From contig NZ_LGTC01000001.1 in NCBI RefSeq assembly GCF_001262605.1, forward strand, positions 2,771,501 through 2,835,500: a stretch of 64,000 nucleotides of DNA, given 5' to 3'. This document shows positions 55,633 to 64,000 of this stretch, in pieces. The notes beneath the pieces are model-generated. The model did not search any database. It worked only from the letters and a program-made list of their open reading frames with translations, and was not told the origin of the DNA. Source of the DNA: Pseudobacteroides cellulosolvens ATCC 35603 = DSM 2933 (GTDB lineage Bacteria; Bacillota; Clostridia; Acetivibrionales; DSM-2933). How positions within the stretch are numbered: the first letter of the stretch is position 1; each line of letters starts with the position of its first letter. The position numbers were made by a program, and so were the translations under genes.

Positions 55633-56022
55633 ATGAGCGATGACCTTAACAAGAAAATTAGGCAAATTACTGATATATTAGGCCAGGAAAACCTTCCTGA
55701 TAATGTAAAGGGGCTTCTTACTCTTCTAGCTGGATCAGATAAATCAAATGAAAAAGAGGCCCCTAAAGAACTGCCTTCCGAGCCAATAAGAAATGAAAGC
55801 AGAAGCCACAGTGAAATGGAAGAAAACATGGAAATGCTTAGCAGGGCAAAAAAAATATTTGATAAGATCAATACTAAGGATGATCCAAGAATTAACCTCC
55901 TCTATTCAATGAAGCCTTTTCTTAACAACAATAGACAAAAAAAACTCGGAACTTGCATTAAACTGCTGCAAATGTATAATTTGTCGAAGTTGATGGATGA
56001 TACCGATAAAAGCTTTTTATAG
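55633..56022 (+). CDS. Small conserved clostridial-type protein, unknown function
   Basis: The 129-residue soluble protein has a short helical N-terminus (LNKKIRQITDILG), a charged disordered middle (about 45-70) and a conserved-looking C-terminus: DDPRINLLYSMKPFLNNNRQ followed by KLGTCIKLLQMYNLSKLM. I recall this C-terminal pattern (LL-x-x-KPFL-x-x-x-RQ) in unnamed clostridial proteins. GGAGGAAC precedes the ATG. It sits between two other small genes, 15 bp from the next. Confidence 0.65.
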   Translation: MSDDLNKKIRQITDILGQENLPDNVKGLLTLLAGSDKSNEKEAPKELPSEPIRNESRSHSEMEENMEMLSRAKKIFDKINTKDDPRINLLYSMKPFLNNNRQKKLGTCIKLLQMYNLSKLMDDTDKSFL

Positions 56023-56037
56023 GAGGAGGGTATTGAA

Positions 56038-56376
56038 ATGATTTACAGAAAAAAGCCTCCTACCAACATAAGATTCACTTATCCAGGGCCAAAGCAAAAA
56101 AGCACCTTTGATAATGAATATCATGAAGATAGTTTGCCGCAGGAACTTAAAGATATTCCGCTTCCTAATTTAGACTCCGAAAGCCCCTGCCAAAATCAAG
56201 GCAGGAGATGGAATAAAAACATACCATCGCCACTACAATTTTTACATAACAATATTGGTATTGAAGAGATAATTATACTAGGCACAATTTTTTTGTTGAT
56301 AGAGGAGTCAATAGAAGATGAAATACTTCTTATAATCCTTATATATCTATTATTAGCGGGATTTGAAAGAAATTAG
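56038..56376 (+). CDS. Small protein with C-terminal hydrophobic segment, unknown function
   Basis: The 112-residue protein has a Pro-rich hydrophilic N-terminal two-thirds (MIYRKKPPTNIRFTYPGPK) and a C-terminal hydrophobic region GIEEIIILGTIFLLIEE / DEILLIILIYLLL interrupted by acidic residues, suggesting an amphipathic or re-entrant membrane hairpin like that of the 60-residue peptide upstream. GGAGGAGG precedes the ATG, 15 bp after the previous stop. It is the last gene of the small-protein group and is followed by a hairpin terminator. Confidence 0.62.
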   Translation: MIYRKKPPTNIRFTYPGPKQKSTFDNEYHEDSLPQELKDIPLPNLDSESPCQNQGRRWNKNIPSPLQFLHNNIGIEEIIILGTIFLLIEESIEDEILLIILIYLLLAGFERN

Positions 56377-56390
56377 AATGAATAAATAAG

Positions 56391-56416
56391 GGGCATTTCA
56401 GCTTTTTGAAATGCCC
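56391..56416. terminator. Terminator hairpin with R2 arms
   Basis: Arms GGGCATTTCA (56391-56400) and TGAAATGCCC (56407-56416) with a 6-nt loop lie between convergent genes ending at 56376 and 56437. The arms are those of the R2 family, reduced to a minimal hairpin. Confidence 0.8.
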
Positions 56417-56436
56417 TATTGCAAAATCCGTAGGAT

Positions 56437-57330
56437 TTATTCATACTCCACATCTTGCGGAACATAACTTTCTGCAATTTTGTATACAGAAAACACATAT
56501 GTTATAAAAAAACCAAAAAACAAAGTATTGAAAACCCAATTAGCTATAAAGCCAGCAAATTTCTTTATGTTCATGGCGAAATCAGCATCGGCGGAATTGA
56601 CATTAATTTTGGCGAGGAAAAAATGACAAACCATAAATACAACTATAAATACTATGTACCTAACAGAAATTTTCCAAAAAAACTTATCCGCATTTTCCTT
56701 ACCTGTCAGAAACCATCTCCTACTGTTATTTACTGATGCAGGAAACCAGAAACTGATATATGTACTGTAAAACATAAAAATGAGAAAAATAACACCTATG
56801 GTAATTACATCAACAAAAGCTGCAACTACTGTTAAATCCGCTCTACCTGAAAGCCAAGATTTTGTGATTATAACAGCAGGAACCGATGCAACTAAAGTAA
56901 CAATCAGAACAATAATACTAACCAAAACTGCCCTTAAAGAAACAAATGATATTCTTAAGAAAAATTTCTTTATTCCTTCCAGGAATTCACCTTTGTATTT
57001 TTCCTTTTTTCCGACAGCATTATTGATTACATTGAAATAACCGCTAAAAATAAGACCTATCAATATAGACGCAAACAATAAAATCAATATAAAACCAATC
57101 AGTGCCTTCAATGCCGTTCCAGGATTCATCATAATATTTAATAAAATCTGAATGGAATAAATGATCATATCCAGAAAATCGCCCTTACCCAACCTGTTAA
57201 ATCCCATTAAAAGAGCTGTCAGTGGATTTCTTGAATCTATAATGCTGTATACTAAAGCAATAAATCCAAAATACACCAATATAAAAGGCCGCCTTATAAT
57301 TGATTGCACAGCCTTACCCAAAACCTTCAT
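56437..57330 (-). CDS. Polytopic membrane protein of unknown function
   Basis: The 297-residue protein has about six hydrophobic segments (near 12-32, 58-70, 80-105, 130-160, 175-205, 220-240 and 260-285), a short cytoplasmic N-terminus and charged loops. The layout resembles clostridial DUF4013- or GDPD-membrane-domain-like proteins, but no catalytic motif is seen. The ATG at 57330 follows AAAGAAGG; an in-frame GTG at 57351 is upstream of that site. It lies about 100 bp from the LtaS-type gene on the same strand. Confidence 0.65.
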   Translation of the reverse strand: MKVLGKAVQSIIRRPFILVYFGFIALVYSIIDSRNPLTALLMGFNRLGKGDFLDMIIYSIQILLNIMMNPGTALKALIGFILILLFASILIGLIFSGYFNVINNAVGKKEKYKGEFLEGIKKFFLRISFVSLRAVLVSIIVLIVTLVASVPAVIITKSWLSGRADLTVVAAFVDVITIGVIFLIFMFYSTYISFWFPASVNNSRRWFLTGKENADKFFWKISVRYIVFIVVFMVCHFFLAKINVNSADADFAMNIKKFAGFIANWVFNTLFFGFFITYVFSVYKIAESYVPQDVEYE

Positions 57331-57433
57331 AATCCATACCTTCTTTCGCACAAATAAAACAGTTAAAACAACTCAATTATTATATCATACGGATAATTTT
57401 CAGTAAAGCTTCTCAACAAGGGATTTATAAGGT

Positions 57434-59128
57434 TTATCTCTTTTTAATTTTTTCTACCAGATACGACCTATCATACTTGCTTCCTTTAAACGGGATGTCT
57501 TTAGACTCACTGTTCGGATCAATTAAATCGCGACCATCTGTCTTTAATTTAAAAGAAATACCTGAATTGTTAAGAACTGTTGGAGCAATATCTAAAAATG
57601 ATGCTGCTTCACGTTCATTTTTAAATTTTTTATTATCAGGAGTAATTATAATCAATGGTACAAATTCAAAATGTTTGTCGTCTTCTTTAAAAGAACCTTG
57701 CCAGTATAAATTTGAATAAAGGTTAGGAGCATGATCTCCGTATATTAAAATATAGGTATCATCATTTCTGATTTCTTCAACAAAATTTTTAATGCATTGA
57801 TCAACATATGACATTGAGTTAAAATAGTTTTTAATTAGCTGAATTTCTATATCGTCATAGATGCTTTTACTAAAATAACGATTAACATTGGAAAAAGGCG
57901 TATGGCTTGTCATAGTTATTACATATGCAAGGTATGGCTCTTCCAGTTTCTTTATGGTTTCTGAAGCAAATTTAAACAGATCCTTATCAGGTGCTCCCCA
58001 CCCTTTTTGTTTTAAACCCATTTTATCAATATCATAAAATTCATGAAATCCCATTTTAGGAAATGCTGAATCCCTGTTAAAGAAAACATCTGTGTTCCCG
58101 TGAAACGCAACGTTAGTATAGTATCCATCCTTCAGCTTTTTTAGCATGGAATTATTATACTTGTAATTTGATAGCTTGATAGATGGAAATTCATCTAAAG
58201 GCTCTATACTGTTAATTATTGAAAACTCACTGTCTGAAGTGCCTCCCCCCTTATGATAGCTCATTACATAAGGGTAATAAATATTTTTGTTGGCCAGTGA
58301 GTTAAGGTATGGCATTATATATTGATTCTTGTACTTTGTATTTACGATTATGGAATCCATAGCCTCCACCTGTATAAGTACAAAATTGGGGTTTTCCAAT
58401 GAATTGTCGTCTTTAATCATCTGGCTGCCATATACAAATTGTTTAATAAACTGGTTTTCACTGCTTTTAATCCAAACATTTACTAGACTATTAGCCACAG
58501 TTCCGTACCATTGGACTATTGGTGACTCACCTTTAAACTTGTCGCTCATTAGAGTAGTGATAAAGTTTTTATTGTTATAATAAGTAATCTGTACTTGAAC
58601 AATAACCGCTATTGTGACTAGTACAGCAACTATTCTGTACAGGAGTAATTTTTTTCTTAATTCACGTACTTTAATATAATTAAAAGCAATAAATAAAAAA
58701 GCAGGCACATCAATAAAAGCAATTAACATCTTAAAGCTCAACGGGGCAGATGAATTCTTAGCAGCTTCAAACCCCTCACTGAAAAGCGATATAAATTGCA
58801 TAACGTTTAGATAGCTGTGATAATACAGATAGTATGAAAAATTAACTAATATGTAAACTATCTGTATAAGGTAAGCCAGTATAAACATGAACCTTGACTT
58901 GAAGCTCAAAACTAATACATAAGAAAGGAATACTACGACAAATGACATAATAAATTTATTCTTGAATGCATCTGCCGTTTGGGTAGGAATAATATAGTAA
59001 TTGAAAAGTGTTACTTTTAATGCATTTAGTAGAAAAAATAACAGCACTGCAATTAAAATTATTATTCCTGACTTACTTGTAAGTATTGTGAAGACTTCCT
59101 TTTGGTTTTGGATAAATTTTTTAAACAC
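57434..59128 (-). CDS. LtaS-family phosphoglycerol transferase (lipoteichoic acid synthase type)
   Basis: The 564-residue protein has five N-terminal membrane segments (to about residue 180) and an extracellular sulfatase-fold domain. The nucleophile Thr297 is in GGGTSDSEF, and the metal site DHAPN is in IYGDHAPN. LtaS enzymes polymerise glycerol phosphate from phosphatidylglycerol on the outer leaflet. The GTG at 59128 is chosen because AGAGGTAAAG lies 6-7 bp upstream; an in-frame TTG at 59167 has no site. Which teichoic-acid or glycolipid substrate it uses is uncertain in clostridia. Confidence 0.88.
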   Translation of the reverse strand: MFKKFIQNQKEVFTILTSKSGIIILIAVLLFFLLNALKVTLFNYYIIPTQTADAFKNKFIMSFVVVFLSYVLVLSFKSRFMFILAYLIQIVYILVNFSYYLYYHSYLNVMQFISLFSEGFEAAKNSSAPLSFKMLIAFIDVPAFLFIAFNYIKVRELRKKLLLYRIVAVLVTIAVIVQVQITYYNNKNFITTLMSDKFKGESPIVQWYGTVANSLVNVWIKSSENQFIKQFVYGSQMIKDDNSLENPNFVLIQVEAMDSIIVNTKYKNQYIMPYLNSLANKNIYYPYVMSYHKGGGTSDSEFSIINSIEPLDEFPSIKLSNYKYNNSMLKKLKDGYYTNVAFHGNTDVFFNRDSAFPKMGFHEFYDIDKMGLKQKGWGAPDKDLFKFASETIKKLEEPYLAYVITMTSHTPFSNVNRYFSKSIYDDIEIQLIKNYFNSMSYVDQCIKNFVEEIRNDDTYILIYGDHAPNLYSNLYWQGSFKEDDKHFEFVPLIIITPDNKKFKNEREAASFLDIAPTVLNNSGISFKLKTDGRDLIDPNSESKDIPFKGSKYDRSYLVEKIKKR

Positions 59129-59210
59129 TTCTTTACCTCTTTGACCCCGTAGTTTTCTCGTACGCAATAATATTTTTAAAAGCGACTAGATTTTTAACAT
59201 ATTTACATAA

Positions 59211-59320
59211 GGGCATTTCAAAAAACACATTATTCAAGTATTTTTTATGGAATATCATCAATTCAGCTTTTTGAAATGCCCCATTGACCAGTTAATTATT
59301 TGCTAATACATAATTCAATT
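59211..59320 (+). repeat. R2 dispersed hairpin repeat, copy G
   Basis: Perfect 14-bp arms GGGCATTTCAAAAA (59211-59224) and TTTTTGAAATGCCC (59268-59281) enclose a 43-nt loop, followed by the family flank GACCAGTTAATTATTTG to about 59320. It lies between the tex stop and the LtaS-type gene, so it may terminate tex. Confidence 0.85.
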
Positions 59321-59371
59321 TTATATTTATTTCATCAAAGTATCAAGATCATTATATATAATTTATCATTA

Positions 59372-61525
59372 CTAAATATTTTTCATGCTCAGTGAAATCC
59401 TCTTTCTCTGGACTTCTACAGATAAAACCCTTACTTTCACAATATCTCCCACTGCAACAACTTCCATTGGATTTTTTACATATCTGTCACATAATTCCGA
59501 TATATGGACAAGTCCATCCTGATGTACACCTATATCAACGAAAGCACCAAAATCGGCAACATTTCTAACTGTACCTGTGAGTATCATTCCAGGCTTCAAG
59601 TCCTCAATATCCAATACATCAGTCAATAAAACCGGCTTGGGAAGCTCATCTCTCGGATCACGTCCGGGTTTTAGAAGTTCATCCATTATGTCTCTTAAAG
59701 TAGGAACACCAACACCAATTTCCTCTGCTATGTTTGTAACTCCTCTTTTACTTACTTCCTCTTTTAACCCCTTAAGGTTGCCGCTAGACACATCATCCAA
59801 GGCAAATCCTGTAAGTTTTAACAGCTTTAAAACAGCATCATATGACTCGGGATGTACAGCTGTGTTATCCAATATATTTTTTCCGTCCGGAATTCTTAAA
59901 AACCCTGCACATTGTTCAAAAGCCTTGTCTCCAAGCTTCTTAACCTTTTTTATCTCCTGTCTTTTAGTGAACTTTCCGTTTTGCTCTCTATATTCAACTA
60001 TATTTTTCGCTACTGTACCGTTTATTCCTGATACATACGAAAGAAGTGACGGTGATGCAGTATTAAGGTCAACTCCTACACTGTTAACAGCATCTTCAAC
60101 CACCCCGCCCAAAGATTCTCCAAGCTTTTTCTGATTCATATCATGCTGATATTGACCAACTCCTATTGATTTGGGGTCAATTTTAACAAGCTCGGCAAGC
60201 GGGTCCTGGAGCCTTCTGGCGATTGAGGCTGCACTTCTTAATGCCACATCAAAATCAGGAAACTCCTCTGCTCCAAGCTTGGATGCGGAATAAACAGAAG
60301 CACCTGCCTCACTGACCACCATATAATATATTTTTTTGTCAATTTCTTTCAAAAGCTCCGATATGAATATTTCGGATTCCTTTGATGCTGTTCCGTTGCC
60401 TATTGAAATAATATCTACATTATGCTTTTCTATTAAGTGCTTAAGAACCTTTTTTGCTTCCTCTGTCTTGTTTTGAGGCGGTGTGGGATAGACAACGGTA
60501 GTCGCCAAAACCTTTCCTGTATCATCAACAACACAGATTTTACAGCCTGTCCTATAAGCTGGATCAAGTCCAAGAACGACCTTGCCCTTTACCGGAGGCT
60601 GAAGCAGTAAATTCTTAAGATTTGCCGCAAAGACCTTCATAGCTTGTTCTTCTGCACGATCTGTAAGCTCATTCCTCACTTCACGCTCAATTGATGGAAA
60701 AATCAATCTGCTGTAGGAATCTTCGGCTGCCCTTTCAACATAGTTGGATGTTACAGATTTTGTTTTTTTAACGGTATGTGCCTTCAGGTAATTGATAGGG
60801 AGCTCTTCCGGTACAGAGATTTTTACCTGTAAAAACTCATCCTTTTCTCCCCTGTTTATAGCCAATACCCTGTGATTTGCAATCTTTTGCACAGGTTCTT
60901 TGAAATCATAATACATTTTATAAACTGATTCCTCTTCCTTTTTGGCTTGGGAAATAATTGTTCCCGATTGGAAGAAAATATCCCTGATTGATTTTCTGAA
61001 TGCTGCATTGTCTGAAATATTCTCCGCAATTATATCCATAGCCCCATTTAATGCATCATTTACGGTATTCACTTCTTTCTCCGGATTTATAAAAGGTTTT
61101 ACTATATCATCAATAGGTCTATCCATTATTCTTTGTTCAAAAATAATATCAGCTAAAGGCTCAAGACCTTTTTCCTTAGCTACTGTAGCCCTTGTCCTTC
61201 TTTTTGGTCTGAAAGGCCTGTAAATATCATCAATTTCCTGCACCGTATTTGCTTTTGCTATGGCATTTGCCAATTCATCAGTCAATTTCCCTTGTTCATC
61301 AATAAGTCTTTTTACCTCTTCCCTTCTTGCTTTGAGATTTCTAAGGTAAACAAGCCTTTCATAAAGCTCCCTTAAAACCTGATCATTCAGCTCACCTGTA
61401 ACTTCCTTCCTATACCTTGCTATAAAAGGAATTGTATTACCTTCATCAATAAGCTTAACCGTGTTTTGAACCTGAAACAGCTTTAAATTGAACTCCTTGG
61501 TTAATTGCCCGATTATATCAGCCAT
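59372..61525 (-). CDS. tex: Tex-family RNA-binding transcription accessory protein
   Basis: The 717-residue protein has the full Tex layout: helical N-terminal domain (IPFIARYRKEVTGELND), a YqgF/RNase H-like domain (VLGLDPAYRTGCKI), helix-hairpin-helix motifs (VDLNTASPSLLSYVSGI, AKNIVEYREQNG) and a C-terminal S1 RNA-binding domain (GMILTGTVRNVADFGAFVDIG). It binds nucleic acids and influences transcription and RNA metabolism. The ATG at 61525 has GGAGGAG upstream; an in-frame ATG at 61555 is before the site. Confidence 0.95.
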   Translation of the reverse strand: MADIIGQLTKEFNLKLFQVQNTVKLIDEGNTIPFIARYRKEVTGELNDQVLRELYERLVYLRNLKARREEVKRLIDEQGKLTDELANAIAKANTVQEIDDIYRPFRPKRRTRATVAKEKGLEPLADIIFEQRIMDRPIDDIVKPFINPEKEVNTVNDALNGAMDIIAENISDNAAFRKSIRDIFFQSGTIISQAKKEEESVYKMYYDFKEPVQKIANHRVLAINRGEKDEFLQVKISVPEELPINYLKAHTVKKTKSVTSNYVERAAEDSYSRLIFPSIEREVRNELTDRAEEQAMKVFAANLKNLLLQPPVKGKVVLGLDPAYRTGCKICVVDDTGKVLATTVVYPTPPQNKTEEAKKVLKHLIEKHNVDIISIGNGTASKESEIFISELLKEIDKKIYYMVVSEAGASVYSASKLGAEEFPDFDVALRSAASIARRLQDPLAELVKIDPKSIGVGQYQHDMNQKKLGESLGGVVEDAVNSVGVDLNTASPSLLSYVSGINGTVAKNIVEYREQNGKFTKRQEIKKVKKLGDKAFEQCAGFLRIPDGKNILDNTAVHPESYDAVLKLLKLTGFALDDVSSGNLKGLKEEVSKRGVTNIAEEIGVGVPTLRDIMDELLKPGRDPRDELPKPVLLTDVLDIEDLKPGMILTGTVRNVADFGAFVDIGVHQDGLVHISELCDRYVKNPMEVVAVGDIVKVRVLSVEVQRKRISLSMKNI

Positions 61526-61842
61526 ATGCTCCTCCAATGTATTAATTGATAACACTTTTAATATATTATATATATTTTTTAATATTAATCAATATTAAAA
61601 GTGATTAATATTGATTAATACCTAATGTAACACAGTAAATTCAACAACTACGAATAATATTACTTTAAAACAATGTAATATTATTTGTGTTAGTTATGTA
61701 AAAAATGAGTTTAATTTTTTTATAATAAATGTTATTATAATTTAAACAAGCAAAATAGCGGAAATAAACATTTATAGTGTATTATTATGATATTAGTTGG
61801 TCTTAATATATAAATATTATGTATGAAAGGTAGTGAATTAAA
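61526..61842. other. 317-bp divergent region between tex and galE
   Basis: Very AT-rich, with overlapping inverted repeats built from TTAATATTGATTAAT-like words near 61585-61625. It must hold the tex and galE promoters; TATAAT-like hexamers occur near 61720 and 61735 without a clear -35. No gene is seen. Confidence 0.5.
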
Positions 61843-62829
61843 TTGAGTATACTGGTTACAGGCGGAGCAGGATACATTGGAAGTCATACAGTAGCAGAAT
61901 TATTGGAAAATAAAGAGGACGTCATAATATTGGACAGCCTGGAAAGAGGTCACAAAGAATCTGTACTAGGTGGAAAGCTCATAATTGGTGATCTTAGAGA
62001 TAAGGAATTTATAAATAAAGTATTTAAAGAAAATGATATCGAAGCTGTTATACACTTTGCGGCATATATAGAGGTAGGAGAAAGTACTGTCGATCCACTT
62101 AAATTTTACAACAACAATGTTGTATCAACATTAAATCTTCTAAACGCCATGAATGAAGCTGGAGTTAAGAAAATTGTGTTCTCTTCTACTGCAGCAACTT
62201 ATGGAGAACCTGAAAACATTCCCATTCTTGAAACCGATAAGACATTGCCTACCAACCCTTATGGTGAAACGAAGCTTACTGTTGAAAAAGCATTAAAATG
62301 GGCTGACAGCTGCCTTGGTATAAAGCATGTAATATTGAGATATTTTAACGCCTCAGGAGCTCATATGAGCGGCAAAATCGGAGAGGATCACAATCCTGAA
62401 ACCCATCTAATACCATTAATATTGCAAGTGGCTCTCGGCAAAAGAGAAGACATAAAGATATTCGGAACTGATTATCCAACTCCTGACGGAACATGTATAA
62501 GGGACTATATCCATGTTACAGATCTTGCAAATGCCCATGTGCTTGCTCTTAATAAGCTTAGAAACGATAACAGCAGCCAAATTTACAACCTTGGTAACGG
62601 CAAGGGCTTTTCCGTTAAAGAAGTAATTGAAATTGCCCGTAAGGTAACAGGCCAGCCAATTAAGTCTGTTGTTGCACCCAAGCGTACAGGGGATCCTGCC
62701 ATACTTGTTGCATCTTCAGAAAAGATCATTAAAGAGTTAAAATGGGCTCCTCGCTATAACGATCTAGAAACAATAATTGAAACAGCTTGGACTTGGCATA
62801 AAACCCATCCTAAAGGCTATAATATATAA
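61843..62829 (+). CDS. galE: UDP-glucose 4-epimerase
   Basis: The 328-residue short-chain dehydrogenase-type enzyme interconverts UDP-glucose and UDP-galactose. The NAD-binding GGAGYIGSHT, the catalytic SSTAATYGEP serine/threonine strand and YxxxK (YGETK), plus RYFNASGAH, are all present. The start is TTG with AAAGGTAG upstream, the same leader pattern as the next gene. It supplies UDP-galactose for cell-surface polysaccharide. Confidence 0.96.
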   Translation: MSILVTGGAGYIGSHTVAELLENKEDVIILDSLERGHKESVLGGKLIIGDLRDKEFINKVFKENDIEAVIHFAAYIEVGESTVDPLKFYNNNVVSTLNLLNAMNEAGVKKIVFSSTAATYGEPENIPILETDKTLPTNPYGETKLTVEKALKWADSCLGIKHVILRYFNASGAHMSGKIGEDHNPETHLIPLILQVALGKREDIKIFGTDYPTPDGTCIRDYIHVTDLANAHVLALNKLRNDNSSQIYNLGNGKGFSVKEVIEIARKVTGQPIKSVVAPKRTGDPAILVASSEKIIKELKWAPRYNDLETIIETAWTWHKTHPKGYNI

Positions 62830-62886
62830 ATAATTATTTATGATGAGTGAAAAATTATTAACTAAATCAGAAAGGTAGTGACACCA

Positions 62887-63657
62887 TTGAGATTGGATGG
62901 TAGAAATGATGCACAGCTTCGTCCTGTGAAAATAACCAGAGGCTATATAAAACATGCAGAGGGATCTGCTTTAATCGAAGTTGGAAATACAAAAGTAATT
63001 TGTACTGCTTCTATCGATGATAAAGTTCCACCCTTCAAAAAAAACTCAGGTGAAGGCTGGCTGACTGCAGAATATTCTATGCTGCCACGTGCCACCCAAA
63101 CCAGAAACGCCAGGGATATAAGTAAACTTAAGCTTAACGGAAGAACTCAGGAAATTCAGAGATTAATAGGCAGAGCTATAAGATCAGTAATAAATTTCAA
63201 TATTTTAGGTGAAAGAGTAATAACATTGGATTGTGATGTTATTCAAGCTGATGGAGGTACAAGGACAGCTTCCATTACAGGTGCTTTCGTTGCTACTGTT
63301 GAGGCATGTAAATATTTAATAGATAATGGCATAATTACCAAAACACCAATTATGGATTATGTTGCTGCAACAAGCGTAGGTATAGTATTTGGTCATGAAA
63401 TGCTTGATCTTTGCTACGAAGAAGATTCAAGGGCAACCGTGGATATGAACGTTATAATGGCTGGTTCAGGTAAGTTTATTGAGGTTCAGGCCACTGGTGA
63501 ACAGGCACCCTTCAGCAGGAACGAGTTAGATAAGCTCCTGAAGCTTTCAGAGTCCGGTATACTAAAGCTCATTGACATTCAAAAAAGTGCTTTAGGGCCA
63601 TTAACCAACTATATCGGGGGAATAACAAAAGATGAAAAAGTTCATAGTAGCAACTAA
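62887..63657 (+). CDS. rph: Ribonuclease PH
   Basis: The 256-residue phosphorolytic exonuclease trims tRNA 3' ends. Motifs include [15 protein letters not shown], the [14 protein letters not shown] segment, [16 protein letters not shown] and the phosphate-binding [19 protein letters not shown]. The TTG at 62887 is chosen because AAAGGTAG lies 8 bp upstream and the family starts MRLDGR; an in-frame GTG at 62878 overlaps this site. It is 57 bp after galE and overlaps the rdgB-like gene by 26 bp. Confidence 0.95.
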   Translation: MRLDGRNDAQLRPVKITRGYIKHAEGSALIEVGNTKVICTASIDDKVPPFKKNSGEGWLTAEYSMLPRATQTRNARDISKLKLNGRTQEIQRLIGRAIRSVINFNILGERVITLDCDVIQADGGTRTASITGAFVATVEACKYLIDNGIITKTPIMDYVAATSVGIVFGHEMLDLCYEEDSRATVDMNVIMAGSGKFIEVQATGEQAPFSRNELDKLLKLSESGILKLIDIQKSALGPLTNYIGGITKDEKVHSSN

Positions 63658-64000
63658 GAATAAGGGAAAAATCAATGAGATATCTGAAATATTGAAAGAC
63701 TTTCCATATGAAGTTTTATCAATGGAATCAGTGGGTATAAATTTAGATATTGAGGAAACCGGTTCAACATTTGAAGAAAATGCATTGATTAAAGCAAGAG
63801 AGATAAACCGTATTACAGGTGAAATTGTTATGGCGGATGATTCCGGCCTTGAGGTTGATTTTCTAAATGGTGCACCCGGAATTTATTCTGCAAGATTTGC
63901 GGGAGAAAATGCAACTGATGAAGAAAAAAACAAAAAGCTGTTGAATATGCTTAACGACGTGCCTTTTGATAAGCGTGGTGCACGTTTTGTATGTGTCATA
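63632..64000 (+). CDS. rdgB: XTP/dITP diphosphatase (RdgB/HAM1), truncated by window end
   Basis: Only the first 123 codons are in the window. The sequence begins [17 protein letters not shown] and includes [12 protein letters not shown] and the DDSGLEVD catalytic strand followed by [12 protein letters not shown], all typical of Ham1/RdgB pyrophosphatases that remove deaminated purine nucleotides. The start lies within the end of rph (26-bp overlap) with GGGGGAATA upstream, so the two are translationally coupled, an arrangement common in Firmicutes. Confidence 0.94.
   Translation, partial: MKKFIVATKNKGKINEISEILKDFPYEVLSMESVGINLDIEETGSTFEENALIKAREINRITGEIVMADDSGLEVDFLNGAPGIYSARFAGENATDEEKNKKLLNMLNDVPFDKRGARFVCVI

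Overview
The window reads as chromosome from a low-GC, rod-shaped, spore-forming clostridial Firmicute (Bacillota). The evidence is the pair SpoIVFA/SpoIVFB, a GerMN lipoprotein, MreBCD with MinCDE, MecA, the LL-diaminopimelate aminotransferase route to diaminopimelate, AT-rich intergenic DNA, strong GGAGG ribosome-binding sites and frequent TTG/GTG starts. Thr-Pro-rich linkers and a sugar-binding lipoprotein would suit a polysaccharide-degrading clostridium, but no cellulosome gene is present, so the genus is left open. No rRNA, tRNA, CRISPR array, prophage or transposase gene was recognised.

Layout. 1-6 kb: a secreted papain-like protease with two beta-gamma-crystallin domains, a lipoprotein, and a lipoprotein/response regulator/histidine kinase operon. 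6-12.7 kb: citrate synthase and aconitase, then uvrB and a CPBP membrane protease. 13-19.5 kb: surface and sensing genes (beta-helix protein with Thr-Pro linkers, orphan sugar-binding lipoprotein, CHASE3 chemoreceptor, TadG-like protein with Asn-Gly-Ser repeats). 19.9-31 kb: metF, then a long minus-strand cell-shape, division and sporulation block (maf, mreB, mreC, mreD, PBP2, minC, minD, minE, mgsA, spoIVFA, spoIVFB). 31-39 kb: an unknown protein, mecA, and an envelope group (VanW-G5, PRC-barrel, membrane protein with giant acidic repeats). 39-50.7 kb: lon, a class II aldolase, corA, dapF-dapL, a YdjM-like membrane protein, and clpS-clpA-aat, a compact N-degron proteolysis operon. 50.7-64 kb: GerMN lipoprotein, deoC with an ArsR regulator, an RNase H-like protein, a thioredoxin-reductase-like enzyme, four small clostridial proteins of unknown role, a membrane protein, an LtaS-type synthase, tex, galE, rph and the 5' part of an rdgB-like gene cut by the window end.

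Five genes (mreB, the VanW-G5 gene, the membrane/acidic-repeat gene, the YdjM-like gene and clpA) are each broken by what looks like one missing base, mostly in a short homopolymer; adding one base restores a full-length protein each time. Consensus-level sequencing error is the simplest explanation, so they are annotated here as single genes.

Two dispersed non-coding repeat families recur between genes. R1 is a 96-101 bp element with imperfect terminal inverted repeats, present as a nearly identical tandem pair and as an inverted single copy. R2 is a hairpin element (arms GGGCATTTCAAAAA / TTTTTGAAATGCCC) with a conserved flank, often where a terminator would be expected. A related repeat lies in frame inside the 5' end of spoIVFB.
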